Source: Candidatus Aminicenantota bacterium (GTDB taxonomy: Bacteria; Acidobacteriota; Aminicenantia; Aminicenantales; Aminicenantaceae). Taken from it: DNA of 45,938 nt. The stretch is from contig WVZL01000009.1 in the NCBI GenBank assembly GCA_011772495.1, positions 2,639 through 48,576 of the forward strand, given 5' to 3'. The stretch's first letter is position 1. The number at the start of each line of letters is the position of its first letter. A model generated the notes under the pieces. It saw only the letters and a list, made by a program, of their open reading frames with translations. It searched no databases and was not told where the DNA came from. Position numbers and translations under genes: made by a program. Of the stretch, positions 1 through 8,478 are shown in pieces.

Positions 1-144
1 CTATGTTATAAAAAAGCACTGGACGTGGAAAATATAACAGCAAGCACACAAAATGCAATTCTCCCCACCTGAGTTTAGGTACCTGGTTTCATATGAATAG
101 AATAAAAAATCATTTAAAAGACTATTTAATCTAAAGGAAAATAA

Positions 145-1377
145 ATGGACATTTTTGACAAATGCAACACAGACGGCGGATATTTTGGATATTTCCGTTC
201 TCGGGATGACCACTTTTTCAGTCGTCCGATTCTAGACTCTTTACCTGGCAGAACCATGGTTTTTAACGGGAAAGAGTGCATCCAGTGGTCTATCAATAAT
301 TATTTGGGCCTGGCAGAGAACGAAGAGATAAAAGCCGTGGCTGTGGAAATGGCAAAGAAATACAAAACCAGCGCTCCGATGGGATCCCGCATGATGACTG
401 GCAATACTCAGAGACATATTGAATTGGAAAAAGCCTTAGCTGATTTTTTGGAAAAAGAAGCTGCTATCTTGTTCAATTATGGCTATTTGGGAGTCATAGG
501 AACTCTCCAAGCTCTGGTCGATTCCAATGATACCATTTTGATCGATAAACTTGTTCATGCCTCTATGCTTGATGGTATGATCCTTTCCCAAGGGAAATTT
601 CGTGTATTCAGACATAACGACATGAACAGCCTGGAAAGTCATCTAAAGCGGGTCAATAGAGACAGAAAAGGAGGAGTTCTGATAGTCACTGAAGGTGTGT
701 TTGGTATGCAGGGAGACCTCGCCGACCTGCCGGGTATTTGTGCCCTCAAAGAAAAATATGATGCCAGGCTTTATGTCGATGATGCCCACGGATTCGGAGT
801 CATGGGTGAAAAAGGACAGGGGGTTGGGTCTTTTTATGGTGTCCATAACAAGATCGATATCTATTTCGGCACTTTTGCCAAAGCCTTTGCCGCTATCGGA
901 GGCGTGTCAGCCTCGGACAAGAAAGTCTGTGAGTGGATTCTCTATAATGCCAGAACCCAGGTTTTTGCCAAGAGTCTTCCTCTGGTCTATGTTGAAGTCC
1001 TTCTAAAAACCTTGGAAATCATCAGGAATGATACCGAAAGAAGAAAAAAGATGTGGGCAAATTCAAAAAAACTAAAAGCCGGGCTTCGTGACCTAGGATA
1101 TCATGTGGGCGATGTCTTGTCTCCCATAACCCCTGTCTATGTGCCCATTGGGGATGTTCAGTTGGGTATGCAGATCATAACCAAGATGAGAGAGCTCGGA
1201 GTTTTCATCACCGGGGTCATCTACCCTGTCATTCCTAAAGGACTAGTCTTGTTCAGGATGATTCCGACAGCTTCACATACAGACGAAGATATTCAGACTA
1301 CCGTTAACGCTTTCCGCAAGGTGAGAGATGAGCTGAATCTCAACTTGGATACAGGAATATCTGCCTTTTCTGGATGA
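145..1377 (+). CDS. Serine palmitoyltransferase-like alpha-oxoamine synthase (PLP)
   Basis: A 410-residue fold-type I PLP enzyme of the alpha-oxoamine synthase family (BioF/KBL/ALAS/SPT), which condenses an amino acid with an acyl thioester and releases CO2. Visible landmarks are His138 (KLVHAS) expected to stack on PLP, the VDDAHGFG block at 211-218 with the pyridine-binding Asp, and Lys246 in GTFAKAFA as the Schiff-base lysine. The NARTQVFAKSLP segment and the FNGKE...NNYLGLA start look more like bacterial serine palmitoyltransferases and cysteate fatty-acyltransferases (capnine/sulfonolipid pathway) than BioF, and no biotin genes are nearby. AAAGGA lies 7 nt before the ATG. The next gene is a ketoreductase-like SDR, as expected for reducing a 3-keto sphingoid or capnine product. 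Family assignment is firm; the amino-acid substrate (serine or cysteate) is inference. Confidence 0.85.
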   Translation: MDIFDKCNTDGGYFGYFRSRDDHFFSRPILDSLPGRTMVFNGKECIQWSINNYLGLAENEEIKAVAVEMAKKYKTSAPMGSRMMTGNTQRHIELEKALADFLEKEAAILFNYGYLGVIGTLQALVDSNDTILIDKLVHASMLDGMILSQGKFRVFRHNDMNSLESHLKRVNRDRKGGVLIVTEGVFGMQGDLADLPGICALKEKYDARLYVDDAHGFGVMGEKGQGVGSFYGVHNKIDIYFGTFAKAFAAIGGVSASDKKVCEWILYNARTQVFAKSLPLVYVEVLLKTLEIIRNDTERRKKMWANSKKLKAGLRDLGYHVGDVLSPITPVYVPIGDVQLGMQIITKMRELGVFITGVIYPVIPKGLVLFRMIPTASHTDEDIQTTVNAFRKVRDELNLNLDTGISAFSG

Positions 1378-1433
1378 ACTAGCTAAATATAGACTATTAA
1401 AATTTCATATCTCCTGGTTATCTTAGATAAAAC

Positions 1434-2228
1434 ATGGATAATAAAAAAGTTCTCGTCACCGGAGCTTCAAAAGGGATTGGCAAGGCCATCGCCAAGGCCC
1501 TGTTAAATCTTGGTTATACTGTTATCGGCACCTCTCGAGATCCCGAGAATATTACAGATAAGGTTAAAGGTTTAGAATATGTCAGACTGGACCTGAATGA
1601 TGAGCAATCCATCGAAGAATGCACAGAAAAGATCGGAAGTGTTGATATTTTAATTAACAATGTTGGGCAGAGCCAAATAGGACCAGCCGAGGAATTATCT
1701 TTAGAAAAAATAAAAAAAATGTTCCAAACCAATCTCTTGGGCATGATAAAGCTCACTCAAGGTTTTTTACCTGAGATGAGGAAGAAAAGAAGAGGTTTGA
1801 TAATCAATATTGGCTCTCTGGTTGGCAGGTTTGCCGTTCCTTTTCAATCCATTCATGCGGCTTCAAAATCTGCTTTGGCAGCCTTCAGTTGGTCCCTGAG
1901 GAATGAAGTCATGAGCTATGGTGTGAAAGTTGTTGTCATCGAGCCCAATGACATAAACACAACTATTGAGCCCGAAATGACTGTAAACGACAATTCGGAA
2001 TATAAAAAGAATGTCTTAAGATCTAAAGAAGCTAGGGACAAAAAAATGGCTGATGCCCCTGGCCCAGAAGTTGTAGCTAACAAAGTGATTAAGATTTTAA
2101 AAAAGAAAAATCCCAGGCCATTTTATACTGCAGGGGGCATGGGACCATTTCTTGTTTTTTGTAAACGATTATTACCAGATAGAGTGGTAGAGAGGCTAAT
2201 AAGAAAGAATTACAAAATCAACGAGTAA
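1434..2228 (+). CDS. Short-chain dehydrogenase/reductase, catalytic Tyr replaced by His
   Basis: A classical SDR of 264 residues. The N-terminal TGASKGIG (9-16) binds the nucleotide, NNVG (75-78) is the usual structural motif, Asn100 fits the tetrad Asn and Ser128 (INIGS) the tetrad Ser. The YxxxK position reads His141-Ala-Ala-Ser-Lys145, so the general-acid Tyr is His (CAT at 1854-1856); one base change would restore TAT. The C-terminal GMGPF...RLLPDR...RLI tail resembles 3-ketodihydrosphingosine reductase-like SDRs. It follows the acyltransferase by 56 bp on the same strand with no terminator between and is probably co-transcribed. No good Shine-Dalgarno is visible. The role as 3-keto reductase of the upstream product is inferred from order and family, and the Tyr loss leaves activity uncertain. 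Confidence 0.85.
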   Translation: MDNKKVLVTGASKGIGKAIAKALLNLGYTVIGTSRDPENITDKVKGLEYVRLDLNDEQSIEECTEKIGSVDILINNVGQSQIGPAEELSLEKIKKMFQTNLLGMIKLTQGFLPEMRKKRRGLIINIGSLVGRFAVPFQSIHAASKSALAAFSWSLRNEVMSYGVKVVVIEPNDINTTIEPEMTVNDNSEYKKNVLRSKEARDKKMADAPGPEVVANKVIKILKKKNPRPFYTAGGMGPFLVFCKRLLPDRVVERLIRKNYKINE

Positions 2229-2341
2229 ATAATATCTCCTTGGCTTCTTTTAAATTCCTTAAACAGCTTACATAGGTTTGTCTCCTGATTTCCAATATCT
2301 AAAATCCTGCGGTGAATGACACCAAAGGCATATTGATAAGG

Positions 2342-2369
2342 TTGACAAATGCACTAGGGCCTGTAATAT
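2342..2369 (+). promoter_or_regulatory. Putative sigma-70 promoter for the 2401 gene
   Basis: TTGACA at 2342-2347, 16-bp spacer, TAATAT at 2364-2369. This puts transcription start near 2376, 25 nt before the ATG, with AGGAG between. The rest of the 172-bp gap from 2229 shows no gene. Confidence 0.5.
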
Positions 2370-2400
2370 TTAAACTAATCAAAAGCAAAAGGAGAGTCGC

Positions 2401-2862
2401 ATGAGATATTATTCTCATAAATATCATCGATTGAAGCCTAGATTGATTAATAAGTTCACGCAAGTAAATCTCCTGTTCATGCTCTTGTGGTTATTTGGAT
2501 GCTCACATCTAGGACTCATTACCTATTATGATCTTACGACATACAAGAACCTTACAAGTTTAAAACCCCAAGTGCTCTCCTTGTATGAAACTTTTACCAA
2601 AGAGCCGGTTGATACAATGCGTATTGCTGATACCCGATTGAAGCTAGCCCAGATCTATGAGTATGAAAAAGGAAAAGGGGTGAGGAATAGAGAAACCTAC
2701 ACCCAAATTAAAATCATCCAAAATATGTTTGAAAGACATGTTGAAGACCGGATGAAAGGCGGCAAATGGAATAAGACGCATTTGAATAACGTGAAACAGA
2801 ACATTACAGAAGCCTTTGACATAGCCATATCAACCGAAGCCAGAAAGAACAGAATGAAATAG
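2401..2862 (+). CDS. Putative lipoprotein of unknown function
   Basis: A 153-residue protein not recognised as a named family. A basic N-region of about 23 residues is followed by a hydrophobic stretch and LFGC with Cys34, close to a lipobox, so it is probably lipid-anchored after signal peptidase II cleavage. The mature part is charged and predicted mainly helical, with no catalytic motif seen. AGGAG sits just upstream of the chosen ATG. The next small gene starts 10 nt after its stop with its own AGGAGG, so the two form a translationally close pair. Such small lipoprotein plus helical-partner pairs are common in Gram-negative envelopes, but no function can be assigned. Confidence 0.7.
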   Translation: MRYYSHKYHRLKPRLINKFTQVNLLFMLLWLFGCSHLGLITYYDLTTYKNLTSLKPQVLSLYETFTKEPVDTMRIADTRLKLAQIYEYEKGKGVRNRETYTQIKIIQNMFERHVEDRMKGGKWNKTHLNNVKQNITEAFDIAISTEARKNRMK

Positions 2863-2872
2863 GAGGAACGAC

Positions 2873-3199
2873 ATGAGTTCAAAATGGGAAGATTTCATCG
2901 ACAATTTGAAAGATGAATCCGGCAAACTTGCCAAAGATGAGCTTAAAGATTTAGTAAAGAACACAAAAGAAGATTCAGAGCAGTTCATAAAGAGACAGGG
3001 CGAGAAACTTGAGCTCTACCTCAATCAACTTGCTAGCCGCGAAATAACAAAGGAACAGTTTGAAGGTTATATCCTGGATATCAAGGATTTAACAGAGTTG
3101 AAAGCAATTGAAATGTTGGCTGATGCCAAAGCAAGGGCTCAAAGGCTTGTTAACGGAATAATAGACCTCATCATCAATGGATTAGTTTTTCTTCTCTAA
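2873..3199 (+). CDS. Small helical protein with hydrophobic C-terminus
   Basis: A 108-residue hypothetical protein. Residues 1-90 are highly charged and look alpha-helical or coiled-coil (repeated K/E/D with spaced L/I). The last about 16 residues (LVNGIIDLIINGLVFLL) are hydrophobic and end the protein, resembling a C-terminal membrane tail. AGGAGG precedes the ATG with good spacing. Its 10-nt distance from the upstream lipoprotein gene implies a two-gene operon, so it may be that protein's inner-membrane or periplasmic partner. No family recognised. Confidence 0.65.
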   Translation: MSSKWEDFIDNLKDESGKLAKDELKDLVKNTKEDSEQFIKRQGEKLELYLNQLASREITKEQFEGYILDIKDLTELKAIEMLADAKARAQRLVNGIIDLIINGLVFLL

Positions 3200-3262
3200 T
3201 TAAGATTAAAATAGGTTTTATCTCTCAATTTTTTATTAGGGGGGGCTTATTCCCTATGGAAT

Positions 3263-3291
3263 TTGACATAAACAAATTAAATGATTATATT
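3263..3291 (+). promoter_or_regulatory. Sigma-70 promoter with long leader before glycosyltransferase
   Basis: TTGACA 3263-3268, 17-bp AT-rich spacer, TATATT 3286-3291; start expected near 3298. The transcript would carry an AT-rich leader of about 225 nt before the ATG at 3525. Inside it, GAGGAAG and an ATG at 3474 open a four-codon ORF (M-I-Q-G-stop) in the same frame as the downstream gene. Otherwise 3200-3524 holds no gene. Confidence 0.6.
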
Positions 3292-3524
3292 TAAATAGAG
3301 AACACAAGTATTTAAGAATTAAGCTAGCAAAGGGAAATAATAGTAAGAATTTCTTAACAAACTTTTAGCAAAACTTTAACTACTTTTTAACACCTTTCGT
3401 TCTTTTAAAGTTTAAATTAGAGATAAAAGCCTTTTTAGATAAAAAAGAAAGAATTAAACCTAGAGGAAGATAAATGATTCAAGGATAGAAATAAATTACT
3501 ATCTTCATCGGCAGCTGAGAAAAA

Positions 3525-4646
3525 ATGAGTAAAATTTTTTATACACTTAGCGGAGAGGGCCGTGGCCACGCTGCCCGTGTAAGGGCAGTTATAGAAGAAT
3601 TGCGCAAGAATCATGAAGTTACAATTTATACATCTGCCTATGCTTATCAACTCTTGACCCCAGTTTACAGACATACTGAAGTTGAAGTCCGCTATATCCC
3701 TTGTCTCCATTTCCATTATGGCACCCAAAAAAAACTAAATTATTGGAAAACTGGCTGGCATGGATTGCGATTCATTACTCATCTTCCCCATCTTGTCCAT
3801 AAACTTCAGGAAGATATCGAAACAGAAATGCCTGATTTGATTATCACTGATTATGAACCAGCGCTACCTCGAGCTGCCCGTCGATGTGGCGTTCCTTTTA
3901 TCAGCCTCAATCATCAGCATTTTCTCTTGACCTATGATTTGAATTCGCTGCCTCGCCACTTAAAGCGCCATGTCGGCTTAATGGCAATGGTGGTTCGCTC
4001 TTATTATAGTGGCCAGGCGGAGACTATTGTTTCCTCGTTTTATTTTCCTCCGCTTAAGCCTGAGTGTAAGAATGTTACACAAATTGGCGTGCTTCTTTGC
4101 CCAGAAATTGTTCAAGCGACTACTGAACAAGGACGTCATATAGTAGCCTATCTGAGACGTTTCGCTTCTTTATCTGTTCTCAATGCCTTTGAGAAATGCG
4201 GCTGTGAGATACATATCTACGGTCTCGGCGCCCAACCCTCGCGTGGTTCTCTTCGTTTCTTCGGTGCTGACAAATTTCGGTTTGTGGAAGACCTGGCAAC
4301 TAGTCGAGCGCTCATTAGTACTGCTGGTAATCAACTTGTCGGAGAAGCGATTTTCTTAGGAAAACCAGTGCTTGCCATGCCCGAATGTGGCAATTTTGAA
4401 CAAAAAATCAATGCGTACTTCCTAGAGAAATTGAATGCTGGAGTAGCAGTAGAAATGGAACATTTAACAACAGCGCATATCCTGAAATTTCTCGAAAGCC
4501 TCGATAAATTCTGTCCCAAAATCGACCGTAGACGATTGTATGGTAATCCAATGGCTCTAGGGATAATAAATCGGTACCTTTCAGAATCCTCCCCTGAGGA
4601 TGACTCGATGATTCCAATTCGAGGTAAAGGTGAGGTCGCATTATAA
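3525..4646 (+). CDS. MJ1255-type glycosyltransferase (GT-B fold)
   Basis: A 373-residue GT-B glycosyltransferase of the MJ1255/MurG-like family. The N-terminal SGEGRGHAAR (9-18) is the glycine-rich acceptor-side loop of this family. The C-terminal half carries ISTAGNQLVGEAIFLGKPVLAMP, the donor-binding segment that ends each MurG-like domain. No signal peptide or membrane segment is seen, so it should act at the cytoplasmic face on a lipid or nucleotide-sugar substrate. It lies between the sphingoid-type acyltransferase/SDR pair and an LPG-synthase-like membrane protein, which suggests glycosylation of a lipid. That link is positional only. The ATG has only a weak Shine-Dalgarno. Confidence 0.8.
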   Translation: MSKIFYTLSGEGRGHAARVRAVIEELRKNHEVTIYTSAYAYQLLTPVYRHTEVEVRYIPCLHFHYGTQKKLNYWKTGWHGLRFITHLPHLVHKLQEDIETEMPDLIITDYEPALPRAARRCGVPFISLNHQHFLLTYDLNSLPRHLKRHVGLMAMVVRSYYSGQAETIVSSFYFPPLKPECKNVTQIGVLLCPEIVQATTEQGRHIVAYLRRFASLSVLNAFEKCGCEIHIYGLGAQPSRGSLRFFGADKFRFVEDLATSRALISTAGNQLVGEAIFLGKPVLAMPECGNFEQKINAYFLEKLNAGVAVEMEHLTTAHILKFLESLDKFCPKIDRRRLYGNPMALGIINRYLSESSPEDDSMIPIRGKGEVAL

Positions 4647-4773
4647 AATGTATCCTCTCGTTTTTGTATATGCTAGGCCACAATCAAAGGCGCCAAACTG
4701 ATCTTACCAAGTTTTTTCTCCTATATCGTTACATCATGTTCTACTCTAGAAGTAGTATGTTTAATAAGTGTGA

Positions 4774-4803
4774 TTGATTTTTGTATCTATTCCATTCTAG
4801 AAT
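4774..4803 (+). promoter_or_regulatory. Possible sigma-70 promoter for the flippase-like gene
   Basis: TTGATT 4774-4779, 18-bp spacer, TAGAAT 4798-4803. It is a modest match. The gap 4647-4875 contains nothing else recognisable. Confidence 0.35.
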
Positions 4804-4875
4804 TTTTTTAACGCATAGAGACGATTGAATAAATGAAGGAAAAAAAAATATTTTTTACTTAGATTTGGATCAATT

Positions 4876-5850
4876 ATGAGAAAAAAGATATTAAGGATAT
4901 CATGGATAGTTGGTATTCTTATTTTTGTCTTTCTAATATATAAAATTGGCCTTGACCGAATATGGGAATATATCAAAAAATTGTCTTGGCAGAAATTTTT
5001 AATTTTGTTCTTTCTCCGTTTTCTATACTATGTATTCCGTACAATGAGCTGGAAAATTATTTTTGAAAAGTATGAAAGAAGACTGCCTTTCGTTCATTTA
5101 TTGGCTGCAAGAATAGCAGGCGATGCTATTAGCTATCTTACTCCGTCTGCACAATTGGGAGGGGAACCTATCCGGGCCATGATGGTGCGTAGCTCAAACA
5201 AAAGAAAAAGCCTAGCATCTGTTATTGTCGATAAGACAATAGAAGTGTTAGTTATGATTTTTTTCATAATTATTGCGGTTTCCATTGCTGTTACACGAAT
5301 TCCCATGCCTGAAGAATATAAATTTATTTTTATTGCATTCGTGGTTGGTGCTATCGCCTTCGCTCTCTTTCTCTTATTTAAACAAAGAGAAGGATTCTTT
5401 GTCTGGATTATTAATGCGCTGAGAAAAATAAAAATTAAGTTTAAATTTATTGAGAGAAATATGGACAAAATAAGAGAAATTGATCTCCATATTTCAAGCT
5501 TTTACAAAAATCATAGAAACATATTTTTAATTGTTTTTCTTTTACATTCCTTGATATTTATATTCTGGACCGGTGAAATATATTTTGCCTTATTATTCAT
5601 AGGCGCCCCAGGGACGACTTATTTAAACAGTTTTTTAATCTTGACGCTGGGCGGTATCATTATACTTTTGCCTACAGTTCCAGCTGTACTAGGCATATAT
5701 GAAATGACTTACGTGACCATATTTATTTTGCTTGGCCTTGGAGCAGATGCTGGCATAACGTTGACTTTAATAAGGAGAATATTGCTTTTGACATGGGCAG
5801 GGATAGGCTTGTTGGCAATTTTCAAGCAGCAGGTAAGACACAAGTCATAG
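4876..5850 (+). CDS. LPG synthase/UPF0104-like multi-pass membrane protein
   Basis: A 324-residue integral membrane protein of the lysylphosphatidylglycerol-synthase transmembrane (flippase-like) family, without the cytoplasmic aminoacyltransferase domain found in MprF. Seven or eight hydrophobic segments are visible (about 8-24, 120-140, 150-168, 213-235, 250-275, 280-300). The family-typical SAQLGGEPIRA sits at about 92-102 and LPTVPAVLGIYE at about 270-281. Stand-alone members are often found beside glycosyltransferases and polar-lipid genes and are thought to move or present lipids. Here it follows a glycosyltransferase on the same strand. Substrate unknown. The Shine-Dalgarno is weak. 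Confidence 0.85.
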   Translation: MRKKILRISWIVGILIFVFLIYKIGLDRIWEYIKKLSWQKFLILFFLRFLYYVFRTMSWKIIFEKYERRLPFVHLLAARIAGDAISYLTPSAQLGGEPIRAMMVRSSNKRKSLASVIVDKTIEVLVMIFFIIIAVSIAVTRIPMPEEYKFIFIAFVVGAIAFALFLLFKQREGFFVWIINALRKIKIKFKFIERNMDKIREIDLHISSFYKNHRNIFLIVFLLHSLIFIFWTGEIYFALLFIGAPGTTYLNSFLILTLGGIIILLPTVPAVLGIYEMTYVTIFILLGLGADAGITLTLIRRILLLTWAGIGLLAIFKQQVRHKS

Positions 5851-5915
5851 GGATGAATCCTATTTTGCCTAGTCTATGAAAATTCATTATTAGATATAAG
5901 AGGTAAACTGGTAGT

Positions 5916-6908
5916 TTATATAAAACAAGCTTTATCAAGGGATTGTCGCCATTTATTTGTTGTTTTTACCAGATTTGGGTAAAATTTTTGACATTCTGCA
6001 ATTGCGTTTAAGGCACCTGTAAGACGATGAGAATTCTGGTAGGATTTATAAAAAAATTCTTCATTGTTAAATATTTTTTCAGCAGTGACAAGATACTTTC
6101 TAACTGCTAATTCTACATCTTTCTTTCTATATCCATTTGCATTTCTACTACTTCGTGTTAGACAATACAATCCGTCTAAATCGACACAAAAGGTAATATC
6201 TTTCTCCCATAATCCGTTTTCATGTTGCAATCGAAGTGTATGATCTACAATTTTTTCAGGATATGGCCACATTCTTTTTACAAATTCATAAACATAATAC
6301 ATATGGAAAGCACCTGCCATTTCTTGTTTTCTAGGCAATCTGACAAGTTTTAGTTTATGAATTAATCCTCTAAGATAGAATCCAGAATTGGAGTCTGCTT
6401 GATTATCTAACCAATCAAAATACCAATCATAAAATTCCTGCGTTCCTTCCCCTGTCATTAATAATGAAGCAGGAATGCCAGAGATTATATGAGAGGTTGC
6501 CCAAATAAAAGACCAATTTGGACGTTTGATCCATTTTTCCATTGCCCTTTTTGATTTCAGAATTTTGTCTTTCCAGTTAAGAGGATATGCGGGTTTTCTA
6601 TCAATTAAATATAACGCAGCTATTGCATAGGCGGTCGTATGCTCTTTATAATGCATTGTAAAGGTTCTTTTGTACCAACCAGTCTTTGGGTCTTGAAATT
6701 GATTTATAACCTTTGCCCACTGATCTTTTTCCTCTTCCGTTAAATCAAGTTTGCCTGTATTATATAAGGAAATTAAAACATCCGTTGTCCCATAGAAACT
6801 TGTAGGACCTCTTTTCGTAAAACTATATTCCCCAATTCCATTTCCTGAGCGGAATTGCTCGATCCATTTTGGAAATAATTCGTTCTCAAATTTCGTGAAA
6901 TCAAACAC
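5916..6908 (-). CDS. Unassigned protein, alpha/alpha-toroid-like (QW-type repeats)
   Basis: A 330-residue soluble protein starting at GTG (6906-6908) with AAAGGA about 13 nt upstream. No named family recognised. It is Trp/Tyr-rich with repeating helical pairs. QHENGLW at 228-234 matches the QxxxGxW motif of terpene cyclases and prenyltransferases, and FQDPKTGW at 71-78 is similar, so an alpha/alpha-toroid fold is likely. The block DLDGLYCLTRSSR (243-255) is Asp- and Arg-rich and could be a substrate site, but the DCTAE and DxDD motifs of squalene-hopene cyclase are absent. It is convergent with the flippase-like gene. A role in the surrounding lipid or glycolipid genes is possible but unproven. 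Confidence 0.75.
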   Translation of the reverse strand: MFDFTKFENELFPKWIEQFRSGNGIGEYSFTKRGPTSFYGTTDVLISLYNTGKLDLTEEEKDQWAKVINQFQDPKTGWYKRTFTMHYKEHTTAYAIAALYLIDRKPAYPLNWKDKILKSKRAMEKWIKRPNWSFIWATSHIISGIPASLLMTGEGTQEFYDWYFDWLDNQADSNSGFYLRGLIHKLKLVRLPRKQEMAGAFHMYYVYEFVKRMWPYPEKIVDHTLRLQHENGLWEKDITFCVDLDGLYCLTRSSRNANGYRKKDVELAVRKYLVTAEKIFNNEEFFYKSYQNSHRLTGALNAIAECQKFYPNLVKTTNKWRQSLDKACFI

Positions 6909-7287
6909 TAGTTATTCTCAGTCCTTTTTTGAGGTAGTCATTCATTTTGTTTCTTTGTTTTCAACACTTTTTCTTGATTAGCATAGTGAACACCTCAATC
7001 ATGTACACTGACCTCCGATATTCCTATTCCTATTTTGAATTAGGGCCACTTTTTCGTCAACTATAATCATTGAATTGGTTCATATTTGTACATTATCTCC
7101 AATTAATTTGCCCATTTTCTTGCTACCATTAGAAACATGCTTATTCTCGGCATTCATAAAAATCTCTTCTTTATGAAAACTAATAATTATTAAAATGTGC
7201 TTTTCTAAGCTGCAACGCTTCTCTCAAACTCCTTCATGATTTTTGTTGGCAAGCCAATTCGAAATACTGTATTTGAAGAGAAAGTTA
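6909..7287. other. AT-rich intergenic region with decayed sequence
   Basis: No intact gene seen. It contains the palindrome TTGGCAAGCCAA near 7248. A short minus-strand reading frame ends at a TAG near 7208 with protein-like composition (..FRIGLPTKIMKEFERSV..), which could be the 3' tail of a degraded gene next to the inverted-repeat element. This is weak evidence. Confidence 0.3.
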
Positions 7288-7388
7288 GGGTCAGGTCTTA
7301 ATATTCAACATAGATATATTGACCGATTGTTCCTTTTTTATCCGCAAGATAACTGGGGATAGGAATGTCGAAAGTTTAGACCTTACCC
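7288..7388. mobile_element. MITE/REP-like element with 24-bp imperfect inverted repeats
   Basis: The left arm 7288-7311 begins GGGTCAGGTCTTAA. The right arm 7365-7388, reverse-complemented, begins GGGTAAGGTCTAAA. The 24-bp arms differ at about five positions and enclose about 53 bp. The GGGTCAGGTCT end is typical of REP-type palindromes mobilised by TnpA-REP (Y1) transposases. No transposase is present, so it would be non-autonomous. On the minus strand the interior reads as an open tail IPIPSYLADKKGTIGQYIY, possibly part of a decayed gene. Confidence 0.5.
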
Positions 7389-7477
7389 CTTTTGTTTTAT
7401 AATTAATCTTTACAAGCCTGCAAGAGATATGTTTAGATTGGATTTTCTTATTAGAAATACGACTCTATCACGAGACA

Positions 7478-8476
7478 ATGAAAAATATATTGATCACAGG
7501 AGGATGTGGATTTCTGGGCCAGCATCTCATCCATGAGCTTCTCCAAGACAATACCCATAGAATAAAAGTGCTTGACCTTAAAGACAATGAGCATAGGGTG
7601 TACGATCATAAAGATAAAGTTGAATACGTGCTCGGGAAGGATATTGTTGATTTCAATGGAATTAGAGATGAATTTCAGAATATAGAGGTGGTATTTCATC
7701 TGGCGGGTTTTATTTCATTCTGGAAGAGACACAAAAAAAAACTCTTTGCAGTCAATGAGCTGGGGACGAGGAATGTGCTTCAAGCCTGCCTGGCTAACGA
7801 TGTCCAACAGGTTATTTATGTGAGCTCAATCGCCGCGCTTGGTTTTAATGACAAAAAATACGAGCCGGTCAATGAGGAATTCGAATTTAACTGGGAAAGA
7901 GCCAAAAGTAAACCTTACATGATATCAAAACATAAAGGAGAATTATCTGCTCTTGAATATGCAGCCAAAGGTCTGAATTGCATCATCGCCAATCCAGGAT
8001 CGATGTATGGCCCAGGCGATGTTACAAATTCTTCAAGGTTGATTAAGGCGATCAAAGACGGAAAAGTCCCGTTTAACATGCCCGGAGGGAATAATATACT
8101 CGATGTCAGAGATGTAGCCAAAGGTCTCGTGAAAATAATGGAAAACGGGAAAAGGGGGGAAAGATATCTTCTGTCTGGGTACAACTATTCATTTAGAGAA
8201 ATTAATAGTGTTATTGCTGACTGTGCAGGGGTTCAGCCTCCGAAAATGACTATAGCGAAGATATTCCACCAACCTTTGTATAAGCTATTCTTGATGATCG
8301 AAAAATTATCCAGAAAACCGCTCAGAATAAATTCTGATACCATAGATTCATCATTCGTGTTTCGATATTTTGATAATTCAAAAGCCAGGAAAGAACTCAA
8401 TTGGAAGCCTGCAATCCCTTACCGCCAAACAATAAGAGACACCATCGATTGGCTCAGTGAAAATCAACTCATTTGA
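7478..8476 (+). CDS. NAD-dependent epimerase/dehydratase (extended SDR)
   Basis: A 332-residue extended SDR resembling dihydroflavonol-4-reductase, 3beta-HSD and NAD-dependent epimerases. The N-terminal TGGCGFLG (7-14) is the Rossmann loop, HLAG (74-77) follows, YVSSIAALG (114-122) holds the catalytic Ser/Thr region and Tyr147-Met-Ile-Ser-Lys151 is the YxxxK motif. All expected catalytic residues are present. Its stop is 2 nt before the ATG of a second paralogue, so the two are co-translated. The bacterial ceramide reductase CerR belongs to this superfamily, and a sphingolipid-type acyltransferase lies 6 kb upstream, so a lipid reductase role is a reasonable hypothesis. Sugar-nucleotide or steroid-like substrates cannot be excluded. 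Confidence 0.85.
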   Translation: MKNILITGGCGFLGQHLIHELLQDNTHRIKVLDLKDNEHRVYDHKDKVEYVLGKDIVDFNGIRDEFQNIEVVFHLAGFISFWKRHKKKLFAVNELGTRNVLQACLANDVQQVIYVSSIAALGFNDKKYEPVNEEFEFNWERAKSKPYMISKHKGELSALEYAAKGLNCIIANPGSMYGPGDVTNSSRLIKAIKDGKVPFNMPGGNNILDVRDVAKGLVKIMENGKRGERYLLSGYNYSFREINSVIADCAGVQPPKMTIAKIFHQPLYKLFLMIEKLSRKPLRINSDTIDSSFVFRYFDNSKARKELNWKPAIPYRQTIRDTIDWLSENQLI

Positions 8477-8478
8477 AA

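Noticed and set aside
1..144. Gene or structured RNA at the window start
   Set aside because: Only AT-rich sequence and the Shine-Dalgarno of the first gene could be supported.
695..1006. Long ORFs overlapping gene bodies in other frames (here and across the window)
   Set aside because: They lie inside well-supported genes and translate to unrecognisable sequence.
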